A DNA stretch of 64,000 nucleotides. It comes from Ixodes scapularis. Lineage: Eukaryota > Arthropoda > Arachnida > Ixodida > Ixodidae. The notes under the pieces were generated by a model that was not told where the DNA came from, did not search any database, and was given only the letters and a program-made list of their open reading frames with translations. The translations under genes and the position numbers were made by a program. Numbering within the stretch: position 1 is the first letter of the stretch; each line of letters begins with the position of its first letter. Shown one piece after another: positions 52,288 through 63,385 of the stretch. Location: contig NW_024609960.1 of assembly GCF_016920785.2 (NCBI RefSeq), positions 310,001-374,000 of the forward strand. The letters are read 5' to 3'.

Positions 52288-54319
52288 ACAGCGCAGGAGC
52301 AGTCTTGTCTTTCTCTCGCTTCGTTTACCATTCGATAGATGGCGCATAGCTCCCAGCATAATCAAATACGGCAATTTCCGTTACACCGCTAATTGTTCAA
52401 CAAAATATGAATCCGAATATTCTTTAACAAACTTTTAAGAAACATACGTCGGCTATTTATTGTTTATGATCGTGGTGCTGGTAAGTTAGGCTCTTATAAA
52501 ATAGACGACGTGGATTTGGATGACGTGCCGTGGCACTATGGGTGCATTGCAGTGAAAAGGCAGAGAGCTTTCGAAGGACAGAAGGCGTAAAAGAGTCAGC
52601 TTTTCTTTTAAAAGTTGTACAGCGAAATTTTTTTCGCTCTCTATTTTTTGTTTTGGTTTTCTTTTTGCAGGTTTTACGACGCGCGGTGAACGAAATTCGA
52701 TTTCAAAATCGTTTTATGGTCCCTTTAAAGAAAAACGGGGTCATAGTCCTTTTGCGCTGTAAGTATTTCATCGTGTGTAAGGAACTCGCTTTCCAGATCA
52801 CTTTGATATTGACTGGAAAAAATGTAAAGTTCCCAGATAAGAGTTTCTTTCAAGTGGTGGCTTTCTTTGAAGAGCCGACTGTGTGACGATGCAGGTTTTA
52901 GGAAGCGAATGGCGGCGCACAGCAGAAAACCGAGCTGAATGACGCCATTTTGTTACAGCAGAACATGCTTCGCCATTCGTATTGGTTTTGCTGTTACTCG
53001 CAAAAAGTAGTATCCAGGGACTTTATGGGAAAATGCGATTGCTGCGAAGCTCGCGTGTGCTTACGTTTCAACGAGGGAGACGTTGGCGCTGTAGGCGATC
53101 ACTTTCAGCGCTGTAGATTTATGTTCTGTGGCTAGGATCCAGGTTAAAATAGCCTCCTGGTCTGCGGGGGCGCCGAAGCGTAAGGTCATTCCGAGCACCA
53201 CTCTTCCCAGGAGGGATGACTCGGAGATCACCCATCTGGCAGCGGGTGCAAAGAGGTCATTTTCGAGCCCATAACGAAAAAGAAAACATTTTATTTGGGG
53301 CGTACAATCCCGGGCGGACAGCATCAGAAACACGCATCGACTTGCTTTGAAAGGTGATATACTAATACATTGAAAACGTGAAGATTTCAGATTAATTGCA
53401 TGATTACGGAATTCTAGGTCGCGACCACATCAAAAACTATTTTAGGCGCGGCTTTTGTCACAAGGTTGACGGTATCGGAGTGGAATTGACCATCGCGAGG
53501 CCCCGACCGTAGCGCCATTCGGAGGAGGCCTGAACACGAGCCTTTTTCTCCCCCCTCGCTAAATCCTCCATCTCCCCATCTAACCCACCATTCGCGACTC
53601 CAGCAAAACGGTCGTCACCAAGCGGGAAAACAGGGAACAAGCCGGACCAGGTCGCTCCGCGCCCCTCCGCGTCTCTGGTGGCTTTCGCGGACACGTGTTG
53701 TCGGCGCGGTGGCGAACAATGTAATTTGACGAAGGTCCGAATATTTCTTAAGTTTGCCCGAGCGATCATTAGTGTGGTGGAGCCTCAGTAGATTGTCTTC
53801 TATCACGTGTTTGAAAGCCCGTTTACTCCACAGCACACGGTCACGTGCTTTCGATTTCTTGAATGAGGAGGAATTACGGAAAAACGTTTTGATTTCTTGT
53901 GTGTCTCGAATCACATTCAAAGTGACGAATACTTTGTAACTGATAAGTGATTTCCTTATAAGCATGTAGAGCAGTGGACTGGGGACGACAGACGAGGCAT
54001 TTGACTGGAGGGAACATCAATTGTTGCAGTCAAGTGAATGGGAAGGTTCGATAGCTGCTTTTCTTGGGTTTGGTTGTGTTCGGTTAGCTTCAAGTTTGAC
54101 CCACCCACGCCGGTCGGTGCGTTGGCTATTCATCTTGGCTGCTTTTCGCCGAAAAAGCCTCTGGACCGCACTCAATGAGTTGGGCTGATTACTTGATTCA
54201 GGAAAATCTGCTCGCTGCAAATGATTAATGAGGGGAAATATCTGTTTTAAAAAAATGAAGGACGAGTCTCGCAATGTTAGAAGCTGTCAAGGCATTTTTT
54301 GATCTATCGCGCCTCCAAT
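52288..54319. other. Mostly unrecognised; one TTAA-type element end
   Basis: TTTTATGGTCCCTTTAAAG at 52713-52731 resembles the right end of a TTAA-type MITE (compare AGGGACCAT at 31668), but no left partner was found. The minus-strand frame 53061-53333 and others show no known domain. Confidence 0.3.
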
Positions 54320-54327
54320 ATTTATAT

Positions 54328-54682
54328 CAGGGGTGGCCAGGCTGACCCGGCCTAAGAGCCGCAAACGGAACCACGAAACTTCTAAGAGCCGCAGGGGAAG
54401 GGGGGGGGGGGGGGTCAAATTTAAATTTTGTTCAGTGTCTGACTGTACGTATGAGTGCACAAGGGTGTACAACAGTACAGCCTTGAGCACTTATACGTAA
54501 TAAAGTAGCCAAACAGAGGGCCATACTTTATTCTGCCTGAAATCCCTTCTTTTTTTCCTGGGGAAACGCGGAAAGGGGCCGGGGAGGGGGGGGGGGGCGG
54601 TCCCTTACGAGGCATCCGCGAGCCGCACTTGGACCAGCAAAGAGCCGCATGTTGCTCACGAGCCGCGGCTTGGCCACCCCTG
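54328..54682. mobile_element. hAT-type MITE with GAGCCGC repeats
   Basis: CAGGGGTGGCCAGGC and GCTTGGCCACCCCTG are imperfect TIRs flanked by a perfect 8-bp duplication ATTTATAT (54320-54327, 54683-54690). GAGCCGC motifs recur near both ends, as in the widespread animal hAT families with CAGGGGTNGNC ends. Contains G15 and G13 runs. Confidence 0.94.
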
Positions 54683-54690
54683 ATTTATAT

Positions 54691-56271
54691 TATACCCCGT
54701 CGAAGCCAGCAGCAATATACGTCTAGATTGGTCAAGTTGACCGGCCACAAAAAAGTATTCATTTTCTCCGTTAAGGATTCGAACCAAAGTTCGATGCAGA
54801 GAGGTTCTGCGTGAATCTCCGATGAAGACTCTCTTCAGTTTGTCTCCGTGCTGCCGGCTATAGAACCATTTGGCTAAGTTTAAGTAGTATCTCTGTCTCT
54901 CAAATATGCTTTTATTCAGCAGTTCAACTAATAGCTAGTCAACTAAGCTCATATTTCAACCCGAAGAATATACTAATATCGCTTTAGTGGGACCCCCCAT
55001 AGTAGATAATATAATACATAACCCGCCCGTCAAAATGACTTCCCGATTGCTACTAAAACTGAATGAAATACGAATATCAGCTGCTTAGTGGGGCGCCGGC
55101 GGATTAACGTGGTCCTTGGCTCAAGAAGCGCTTGTTTAATTTTCGTAATTTTCCTGCAGCCTGTGTTGTTGACCGAGCAGACGACTGGAGCTGTTTCTTA
55201 AACGCGAATACGCACACAAACTTGATTTCGCGGACAGATAAGTCGCATTGTCGAGGTATGCGGGTTAGCTGAAAATTACTCTCAGTGCAACAATTCTGTA
55301 GTCATCGCCGCTTTCCTTAGATCATCAGAACTGATTAGAGCCTATTAACGTCTCTCCGGAGCCCATAGTTTCGGTTTTGAACGAAATCTCCGAAACGAAA
55401 GTTTGACATGAAAATAACAAAAAATACCGGAAAAACAAAGCTATGCTTTGCAAGTTTATGTGAACCGGCTACACTTAACCGTCTGAGTTCAAATACCTAT
55501 AAAATAGGGTATTAAACAAAAGAAAATATGTTAAATTGAGCGCGCCACCTGTTCAGGCGGCCCGGCCGAGCCGACGCGACCTGGACTCAGCCGCCATGTT
55601 TGTTTGGTGGCGGCGCCCCCTATAGGTCGCTGGAGTCGCGAATAGTAACGCCATTTTTCAAACAATCTGGAAATTAAAAAAAAAAATGGTTCACACATTT
55701 GCGTTTAGCTACGATCGACTACGTTGCAACAGTTTGTGACTGCTTACTATAAGCATAGAGCTCATAGATAAAATTCAGGTTTGGTGTTCCCTAAAGAAAA
55801 ACTGAAGTGGCTCTGTATTCGAGAAAAACATTTAAATCGTCCTCATTTCGCTTCCAGGATCACAAGTATCGAGATTATTTTCGAATTTGGTGCACGGTGG
55901 CTGCAGAAGCTAAATTTAAAAGTAGCGCTAAAGCCCGGGTCCTTCCCGGGGTGTGACGCTTCAGCGCCGATCAGAGCTATGCATGTGCACTAATACTATT
56001 TTCAATAAGGTCAGAAAGAGACGTCACGACTCTTGTCATTAGGGCGGTATATACCTGACAAGCTTGCGATGGAACGCCCTGTCCACACGAGCGACTCGCG
56101 CTTGGCGGACCATAGGCCCTGACGTCACGACTGGTCGAAGGTTTTTCGTGTTTTCTCCTGTTTAGTTACATCTTCGCGAATAACAGATGTGTATTCAGAT
56201 TTACGGGACAAAGATATGCTAGAATTCACCTCTATTTTTTTTCCCCAAGGAGTCTTTTAGCTTTCCTTTAT
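54691..56271. other. Nothing recognised
   Basis: AT-rich, no supported coding frame, TIR or tandem repeat. Confidence 0.3.
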
Positions 56272-56275
56272 TTAA

Positions 56276-56709
56276 AGGCATTGTTAACCGAAATTTGGAT
56301 TTCGCAAAATAAGGACACAGAAGTGTTGAGGGGGATGCTACTAACACCAAAGCATCACCTATACATCGATATCTTGAACGGATGACTGTATTTTTGGAAA
56401 AGAAGGGCGCGATCAAGCGAGGACTACGTCGCGGAACAGTTTGAGAAGGAGAAGGAGTGGCCTCGCTTCTCTCCTCATCGCGTCGGTTCACCAGCTCGAG
56501 GGGACGAAGCGAAGAGGAGAGGGAATGAAAATCGCGGCTTCATATGACTCCTCGGCCTCATCGGCCGTGTTCAATCGCGCGCTTCTTTTCCAAAAATACG
56601 GCCATCCGCTAGAGATATCGCTGTACGAGTGGTGTTTTGGGATTTCGCAGCGTCCCGCCTATGGTTTCAGCGTTGTTTTGTGAGCTCGAAATTTCGGTTC
56701 AGTATCCCT
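56276..56709. mobile_element. TTAA MITE family T1, copy 2
   Basis: AGGCATTGTTAACCGAAATT after TTAA (56272-56275) to AATTTCGGTTCAGTATCCCT, then TTAA (56710-56713). Palindromic arms as in copy 1, with ATACGGCCATCC near 56598 corresponding to the same block there. Confidence 0.88.
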
Positions 56710-56713
56710 TTAA

Positions 56714-57278
56714 AGGGATGCTGAACCGAAATTTTGGGTGGAAATTCTTGGTCGCAATGGCATACATAGCATGTGCTTTACTTCTAAATGACGTTGTTTT
56801 GAGCCAGAAGGCGTATAAAATTGAATAAACACGAAAAATAAAATTTTACGCGACCCCTGGTGACCGTCGTGGAAAGCTCGCTTCGTTACGTGCGCATTCT
56901 CATTCGCCTCAAAAGACAGACGGAGCCAAGCCAAGCCAGGCGCTAAGCCGGGTGGCGTTTGTTATTGTTAGTACCAGCCGCTTTGAGAACAGCCGCCGAG
57001 CGAAGAATCAAGGCGAGCACCAACGAACGAGGAGAATGCGCGGAGGCACCAGGGGCGCTGGGGGCGCCGAGAATGCGCACGTCAGTTCCGCTACGCCTGC
57101 TCTCAGAAGGACTCGCTCGCGCCGGCGGTTTCCGGCCGAGGATTCGCTCTTAATTCCAAGAAATACAATAATTCGGGCCCCATCCGTCGGATTGAATATC
57201 GTTTTTAGTTACAGTACCATCCCGTGAAGCCCGCTCTGGCAATAATTATGCGATTTCAAATATCGGTTCAGCATCCCT
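56714..57278. mobile_element. TTAA MITE family T1-related, copy 3 (different interior)
   Basis: AGGGATGCTGAACCGAAATT to AATATCGGTTCAGCATCCCT. It shares only the terminal 20-25 bp with copies 1 and 2; the 520-bp interior is different. TTAA on both sides (56710-56713, 57279-57282) is shared with its neighbours. Confidence 0.85.
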
Positions 57279-57282
57279 TTAA

Positions 57283-57468
57283 AGGGATGGTGAACCGAAT
57301 TTTGGATTTCAGAAAACAATGCAGGAGCGCTAGGCCAGGACGCTACAATCCCCACAACACCCCTCGTGAGGCTATATCTCGAATAGACGGCCGTATTTTT
57401 GGATAAAAAAAGGTTGAGATTGGGGAACGAAGCCGACGAGGCACGTGACGTCAACATATCTCATCTCC
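57283..57468. mobile_element. TTAA MITE family T1, copy 4 (left arm only)
   Basis: AGGGATGGTGAACCGAATTT, ACGCTACAATCC and CGAATAGACGGCCGTATTTT match copy 1; homology stops near 57468 after CACGTGACGTCAACATATCTC, so the right arm is missing. Confidence 0.85.
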
Positions 57469-58101
57469 TCGAGCTGTCGTAGCGCAGTTCATCACACTGA
57501 AACATGTATGTATGAATTAGCCTTCCCTCAATAGCGACTAGAGAAACCGTCGATTCAGACACTGGGTAATGAGGCAGCAGGAACTTACGCGTCAAATTGG
57601 TTATACCCCTTCTGCCAGACGGAGCGGCCTTTGTTCCAAAGGGACGTCGAGGCATTCACACAGCTGGGGTGGCCGATACCGCACAGGAATCGTACAGGTT
57701 GGTTCACTTCATAACTGAGCACGAAAAAAAGAAAAAAGGAAGTAGATGTATTTCGATCCATTAATTTGACCGTATTAAACGAAATTTAATTTTTATATAA
57801 AAAAAGAAAAGAAAAACGTGGGCGCACACCTAAGTTCGACATCTGTCTTCCTGGCATGGGCCGTAGTACTCATTCTCAAAACGCCGCATCGTTCTTTTTC
57901 CTTATCTGTTTTCTTTGTTTTCATTGCGTCGACACCGTGATTGCACAGATGAGGCGAGGGAATAGCGCAAAGCAGCCCGTATTGTTTCGTCAAAACACGT
58001 TTCGTGGGGAAGTTTGCATGGACATACGTTGCGTCGACACTGGTGTTTTGTGGGAACTCGTTTGAGACATGCTTCTGCAACGGAGAGGCACTCATTTGAT
58101 C
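57469..58101. other. Nothing recognised
   Basis: No supported feature; frames on both strands near 57800-58190 lack domains. Confidence 0.3.
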
Positions 58102-58320
58102 GAATGACGTTTTAGCGAACGCCCACGTTTCACCGAACGACACTCTAGCGAATAATCGGACGCCGCGAAGTAGCGTTTTCGGGTGGGCCAAGTGGGTTCA
58201 CATTTTTGTAATGAGCCGCCGCAGACTGTCGCCGGCGAAGCGGCGTAAAGCGCAGCGCGGCGGACGGGTTAACGCCCCCCCCCCCCCCCCCCCCCCCCCT
58301 TATTCGCTAAAACGTCATTC
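58102..58320. mobile_element. TIR element with C25 tract
   Basis: GAATGACGTTTTAGCGAA (58102-58119) and its exact reverse complement (58303-58320) are 18-bp TIRs. The interior ends in a C25 run (58275-58299). No target duplication seen. Confidence 0.75.
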
Positions 58321-58381
58321 GCTCTTGTGATATGAACCCAGACGGTCCTGGTTTGGACAGGACTTGTTGTGAGGCCTCTGC

Positions 58382-58840
58382 GTGGCTCCTGATATGCTTT
58401 TTCGCACCGTTCGATGGCTGGTAACGTTTGCTTTTCCTTTTACAAGAGGGAGAGAGTCTTCTCGCACGCTTCCAATGACGTGCCGCGGGAGCGCGAGAGG
58501 GGGGGGGGGGGCGGGAGTGGGTGGGGGGGGGGATGTTCGAGCAGCTGTGGCACAACGTACGCATCAACGTAAATTAGAGGTGCAGCGACGGCGCCACTTG
58601 CGCGAAACCGCCGACGCCCGAAAGGAAAGATTGACGTTTCGAAGACAACAGTGTGCGGACCGTACGCGGTATTCCAGGGAAGCTGCCGTGGCTGCAATCA
58701 AAAGCGCCGGCGCCCGAGAAAACAGACTGGCTCTCCGAACACAACAGAATGAGGACTGTTTAGAGGTTGCAGTTCCGATCTTTCGCCGAGTCAGAACTCC
58801 TGCGCTAAATGCAGGCCGCTATAGGATAGCGCGTGATTAA
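58382..58840 (+). CDS. Basic-repeat ORF of uncertain reality (up to 152 aa)
   Basis: After a Gly-rich stretch produced by G runs, residues about 58-130 are strongly basic and helix-prone, with two similar blocks, ADARKERLTFRRQQ and GARENRLALRTQQ, about 32 residues apart. Such Arg/Glu/Gln-rich repeats recall STPR-type DNA-binding repeats seen in some arthropod mobile-element ORFs, but spacing does not match the usual 23 residues. It may equally be chance. Confidence 0.2.
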   Translation: MAPDMLFRTVRWLVTFAFPFTRGRESSRTLPMTCRGSARGGGGAGVGGGGDVRAAVAQRTHQRKLEVQRRRHLRETADARKERLTFRRQQCADRTRYSREAAVAAIKSAGARENRLALRTQQNEDCLEVAVPIFRRVRTPALNAGRYRIARD

Positions 58841-58951
58841 CTGGGACCTGTTTACCTAAGCCTCCCCCCTCCCCCCTTTCTCTCCTCTATGTCATTCCGT
58901 AAATAAGGCGAGACGCAAAATGTTTGTTGCGAAAACAGTAGGGTTTGGTGC

Positions 58952-59094
58952 GATGAAACGTCGCAGGGGACGTTGATGAAACGAAAGCGGGAAGCCTTTC
59001 AATGACGTCAGCTGTCGATGAAACGTCGCGTGTCGAAGAAACAATCTCGATGAAACGTCGCTTTTCGACGCGACGATCTGTCGATGAAATGTCG
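58952..59094. repeat. Dispersed GATGAAACGTCG motif cluster
   Basis: Exact copies at 58952, 59017 and 59049, one-mismatch copy at 59083 and a partial at 58977. Spacing is irregular (65, 32, 34 bp). Confidence 0.8.
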
Positions 59095-60021
59095 TTCGTT
59101 AAACTGATTGCTTACGGAGCAGAACACGGCACACTGCCACCAGCCTCCCGTGGACTGAAATTACTGGGGCGTCACCCATCCTGGAACGCATACGTGACGC
59201 GCAAGCGTTGTGCATTGAAAAAGGGTCGGGGGAAAAAATGTTTTTGTTTACACTCATTGCTTCTCCTTATAGTCCGATCATAACACTAAGCGGAATTACG
59301 TCGCGCTCACTCTTTTTAAAGGTGTTTTAAAGTGACATATTCATGTAAGGTTAGTAGTAGAAGTCAGGAGGTTACTGAGAACAATAGAAAGGAAAACGTG
59401 ACAAACAGGAAACAAAAGCCTCGTTCCCTTTCACCCGAGAAAGATCGCTTGCTTGAAACTCAGTCTCGCCTTGATTGATTGTTTGTTGTGTTCCTTTTTT
59501 TTAAACTTTGCGACATGCTTTTCTTTTTTTAGTCTTATATACTTATTGCCCGTTATAGGTAGTGCCAATGTCAGTTATATTACCCACTTCACAATGTCAC
59601 AAGCGCCATCAAAGTGTTCACTCGAAATATTTCCCTTGGGGAGAAGCCATAGATCGACCCAGGTATCTTACGAAACGCAGAGACGTGGTTCATTATGTTC
59701 ATAGTTTCGTGCTTAGCGATTGGTTCTTCCGCGTTCTTATCGGCAGATGCAACCATCCGATTGACTGAGGACCAATAATGAGATGCACGGGACTCGCCAC
59801 ACCCCGCGTTTTTTAAGATATCGGTGTCAATAATCTTGTTTAATCCATAATACCTGCAGATCCCAAGGAGCCTTCCTGGGCTCGATTCCAGCGTCCGCTC
59901 TGCACAAGGGAGTAGCGCCTTCCTCGTCAATACGAATTTCACATGTCCCGATGAATTATTTATTCACTCCGCGCGACGCGACTGGCGCGCCGCCGAGCGG
60001 CAATTACCCGAAGATGGCGCA
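59095..60021. other. Nothing recognised
   Basis: No domain-bearing frame or clear repeat. Confidence 0.3.
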
Positions 60022-60665
60022 GTGAGGACCCCAGCGGAACACCACGCAGCGTACATTGGTATACGGATTGAAGTCGGAGGGGTACGGTTGCTCTGGGTTG
60101 ACAGCATGAACTGCTGCGTCGTTGGGTACTCCAATATTTATGCGTCGTATCTCGTGGGGACAAAGTTTCGTAGTTCTTCAACTCGCCGATGTTCTGTGAA
60201 ACAGCTACAACGAAGGACCCGTGCCATACGACGCGAGATATTTGGTATCCCGGTCATGCCCGCCACGGTGTCGGCACGGCTAGTGTATTCTACACTGCCA
60301 CTTTGCGCTCTGCGTTTTGTTTTTGTAGCAGTAACGGCTACATCGATTAGCGCCGATGGGACTAACCGAAATACCGCACTCGCGGGTATGCAGTGCCAGT
60401 TTGGTTGGAGGAATGCCCTCCAAAGACGTTTCGTTCCCATCGTGCTTGTCAATGATATTATTGCCGGACCAGTACGGCGTGCACTCTGTACTTCATAAAG
60501 AAAGATTCTGACGGTACAAAAAGTGACAAATATTAATCTAAGGGAAACTACAATGAAACTTGGAATCACTGGACAATCGACGTTTGAGTATCGTGTGATA
60601 GTTTTTTTTTTATCAGCCCCGTTTCGGACGTGAAATTCGGCTTTCTTCACATATGGGGTTGCCAC
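60022..60665. other. Two overlapping long frames on opposite strands
   Basis: A 158-codon plus frame (60022-60498) and a 175-codon minus frame (60138-60665) overlap by 360 bp. Neither has a recognisable domain, signal peptide or clear codon preference by eye; the overlap argues that at most one, and perhaps neither, is real. GC content is higher than the surroundings, which lengthens frames by chance. Confidence 0.2.
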
Positions 60666-60809
60666 TAGTCAGCGGCTTCAAAGCAAAAGGCGAGATCGTT
60701 TTGTTCAAATCACTGTAAAATAACTGGCACATCTAAAAAAAAATAATGATAAATTTAAAAAGTTAAGTAAATAAGTTTTTCCTTACGTTTAAACCACACA
60801 CACACACAC
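60666..60809. other. AT-rich spacer
   Basis: Nothing recognised apart from a short (CA)n run at 60796-60809. Confidence 0.3.
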
Positions 60810-61422
60810 AAGCTTAACAGGTTTGTTTTAAAAAAAATGCCGCTCGTGGAGGTGAGTTATAAGGCCAGGGAGACATATTATAGGGGGCTAATCGTAACGA
60901 TCAGTCGGTTAATTAGTTAAAATTTGTTAATTAACTTTTTAATGAACGAAAATGGACATATGGTTCCAATTAGAAACTTGCTCAGCGTCATCGAAAACCA
61001 CTAAATCAGTAATTTTTGGGAAGATTTTGAGCGCGTGAGAAGCGTAGTAGTGCACTAAATTTACCCCTCGTGGAGCAGGTACAAAGCTAGCGGTTACGAT
61101 AAGGCGCCTGCGCTATTTTTCCTTCTCTTATCTAGCCCCAGCCTTGTACCTGCTCCACGAGTGGTAACTTTAGTACAATACTACGCTTCTCGCGCGCCGA
61201 AAGTCTTTCTGAAAATGACTGATTTAGTGGTTTTCGATGACGCTGAGCAAGTTTCTAATTGGAACCATATGTCTATTTTCATTAATTAACGAATTTTAAT
61301 TAATTAGCCAACTGATCGTTACGATTAGCCCCCTATAATATGTCCCCCTGGCCATATAACTCACCTCCACAAGCGGCATAAGTGTAACGTTTACGGCTTT
61401 TTTAAACAAATACGGTAAGCTT
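60810..61422. mobile_element. Large fold-back element 1 (about 280-bp arms)
   Basis: Starts and ends with AAGCTT. The arms mirror each other, including GGGGGCTAATCGTAACGATC against GATCGTTACGATTAGCCCCC and GGAGCAGGTACAA against TTGTACCTGCTCC, with a loop near 61090-61147. The right arm has an 18-20 bp extra block near 61382-61400. No coding capacity. Confidence 0.88.
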
Positions 61423-61436
61423 AAAAAAAAACACCC

Positions 61437-61440
<4 letters not shown>

Positions 61441-61492
<52 letters not shown>
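61441..61492. repeat. (TA)26 microsatellite
   Basis: Uninterrupted TA dinucleotides between the two large hairpins. Confidence 0.98.
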
Positions 61493-61496
<4 letters not shown>

Positions 61497-62285
61497 GCTT
61501 TAGAGAACGCAGGCCAAGTCGCTCCTGCGAAAACTACTCATCGCAACGAAAAAATGCTTGTGGTGTTTTGGTCCTGGGCCAGGGGCCCATTTAGGAAAAT
61601 TATTAAAGTCCGGGATAATTAAGTTGTTAATTATTTTTGCGTAATTCACTTTTTTATTATTGCGTTTAAAGGCATCGTTTAAATAAGAAAATTGTTCAGC
61701 ATCACTGAAAAACACTACATCAACAAATTGCAGAACGATAGAAGGCACGCGAAGCATTTTACGGCTTTCTGAAAAACCGCGCAAAATCGACTGGTGTTTA
61801 AGCTTCGGTTTGCTATCAGAACGCACCTCAGCCCTGGTGGCACCGCGCCCCGTGGAGAGATAGTGCAACCAACCTCTGCAGCGTCGCGTGATGACAGCGC
61901 AGCAGAGGTTGGTTGCACTATCTCTCCACGGGGCGCGGTGCCGCCGGGGCCGAGATGCGCTCCGATAGCAAAACGAAACTTAAAAACCCGTCGATTTTGT
62001 GCAGTTTTTCAGAAAGCCGTAAAATGCTTCGCTTGCCTTCTATCGTTCTGCAATTTGTTGCTTTAGTGTTTTTCGATTATGCTGATCATTTTTCTAATTT
62101 AAACCATGCCCTTAAACACAATATTAAAAAAAGTTAATAACGCAAAATCAATTAGCAACTTAATGATCCCGGACTTTAATAATTTTCCTAAATGGGCCCC
62201 TGGCCCAGGATCAAAACACCACAAGCTCTTTTTCGTTGCGATAAGTAGTTTTCGCAGGAGCGATTTGGACTTGTGTTCTCTGAAA

Positions 62286-62288
<3 letters not shown>
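61497..62288. mobile_element. Large fold-back element 2 (about 380-bp arms)
   Basis: A 792-bp near-palindrome. The innermost arm sequence CACCGCGCCCCGTGGAGAGA with the following AGTGCAACCAACCTCTGC is mirrored exactly; the loop is about 25 bp (61877-61901). Arms diverge modestly outward. Bounded by (TA)n on the left and (TC)n-(TA)n on the right, as for MITEs that target TA microsatellites. Confidence 0.92.

Positions 62289-62360
<72 letters not shown>
62289..62360. repeat. (TC)n and (TA)n compound microsatellite
   Basis: About 20 TC repeats with one T interruption, then about 15 TA. Confidence 0.97.
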
Positions 62361-62362
<2 letters not shown>

Positions 62363-62439
62363 GTTTAAAATACTTTACCTTAAGAAAGTCAGTTGTTTTT
62401 CACTAGTTTCATTTTGGCACGGGAAATTGATTCTTCAAC

Positions 62440-63385
62440 ATACTCAATCATTGAAGCGAAGCGCTCTACCAACTCTGCTAACCAGGAGTAAGACGTCAGT
62501 AGAGGAAACGGGTTTTATCAACTGTCACCAGTCTAACTCCAACAGGGGTGAACGGTATGCATTTTAAGGTTATGATGATAAGGCAATTAATCCAAAGGTG
62601 AATGCGAAGTGGACAAGAATGTCGATAATAATCTCTGGAGAATGGGAGCAAAGAAAACGAAAGACAAACACGAATCTTTTAAGACAGCTAGGTGCCTGGT
62701 GCGCGACCGAAACAAAATCCGCATGGTCTTGATATCGAACCAAGGACCTCTCCATTTCCAGCGCTCTACCAACTGAGCTAACCAGGAGCTAGACGTCAGT
62801 AAAGCAAGGGGGTTTTATCAGCTTCCATCAGTCTAACACCAACAAGAGTGAATGACATGCATTTTATGGTTATGATGATAATGCAAATAATACAAAAGCG
62901 CAAGCAAGCAGGAAAAGAATGACGATAAAGGGGAACAAGGGGGACAAAGGACAAGCACAAATTTCCAAACACAGCTAAGTGACAAGTTGGCGACCAAAAA
63001 CGTTCGCCTGGTCCTGGTATCCAACCAGGGACCTCTCCATTTCCAGTCGAGCGCTGTATACCAACTGAGGTAACTAGGAGTTAGATGTCAGTTGAGCAAG
63101 AGGTTTTTATGAGCTGCCACCAGTCTAACACCAACAAATGTGAACGGCATGCATTTGAAGTTTAAGATGATAATGCTATTAATGCAAAGGTGCAAGCGAG
63201 CTGGACAAGATAGACGATAATAATCCCCGGAGAAGGAAAACAAGGGAAACAAAGCACAAACAGAAATCTCCAAACAGAAGTAAATGACTGGTGCGCGACC
63301 GAAACAATCCGCCTGGTCCTGGTATTGAACCAGGGACCTCTCCATATTCAATGGAGCGCTCTACCAACTGAGCTAACCAGGAGTT
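62440..63385 (-). repeat. Tandem array of tRNA-Phe-like SINE units (period about 300 bp)
   Basis: Four tRNA-like heads on the minus strand end at 62488, 62788, 63080 and 63383 (spacing 300, 292, 303). Heads read CTCCTGGTTAGCTCAGTTGG (A box); the last three complete units also show GGTCCYTGGTTCRATA (B box). Between heads lies a body of about 225 bp containing TTGTTTCGGTCGCGCACCAG and a GTTGGTGTTAGACTGGTGG block. The leftmost head is truncated before its B box. Confidence 0.85.
63311..63382 (-). tRNA. tRNA-Phe(GAA)-like sequence, probably a SINE head or pseudogene
   Basis: Folds as a 72-nt cloverleaf: acceptor 6 of 7 pairs (first pair T-C), D stem GCTC/GAGC, anticodon stem CTCCA/TGGAG with loop TTGAATA giving anticodon GAA, variable AGGTC, T stem CCTGG/CCAGG with loop TTCAATA. 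AGGTCCCTGGTTC is typical of animal tRNA-Phe. T at position 37 (normally a purine), the acceptor mismatch and its place in a SINE array argue against a working tRNA. Confidence 0.5.
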
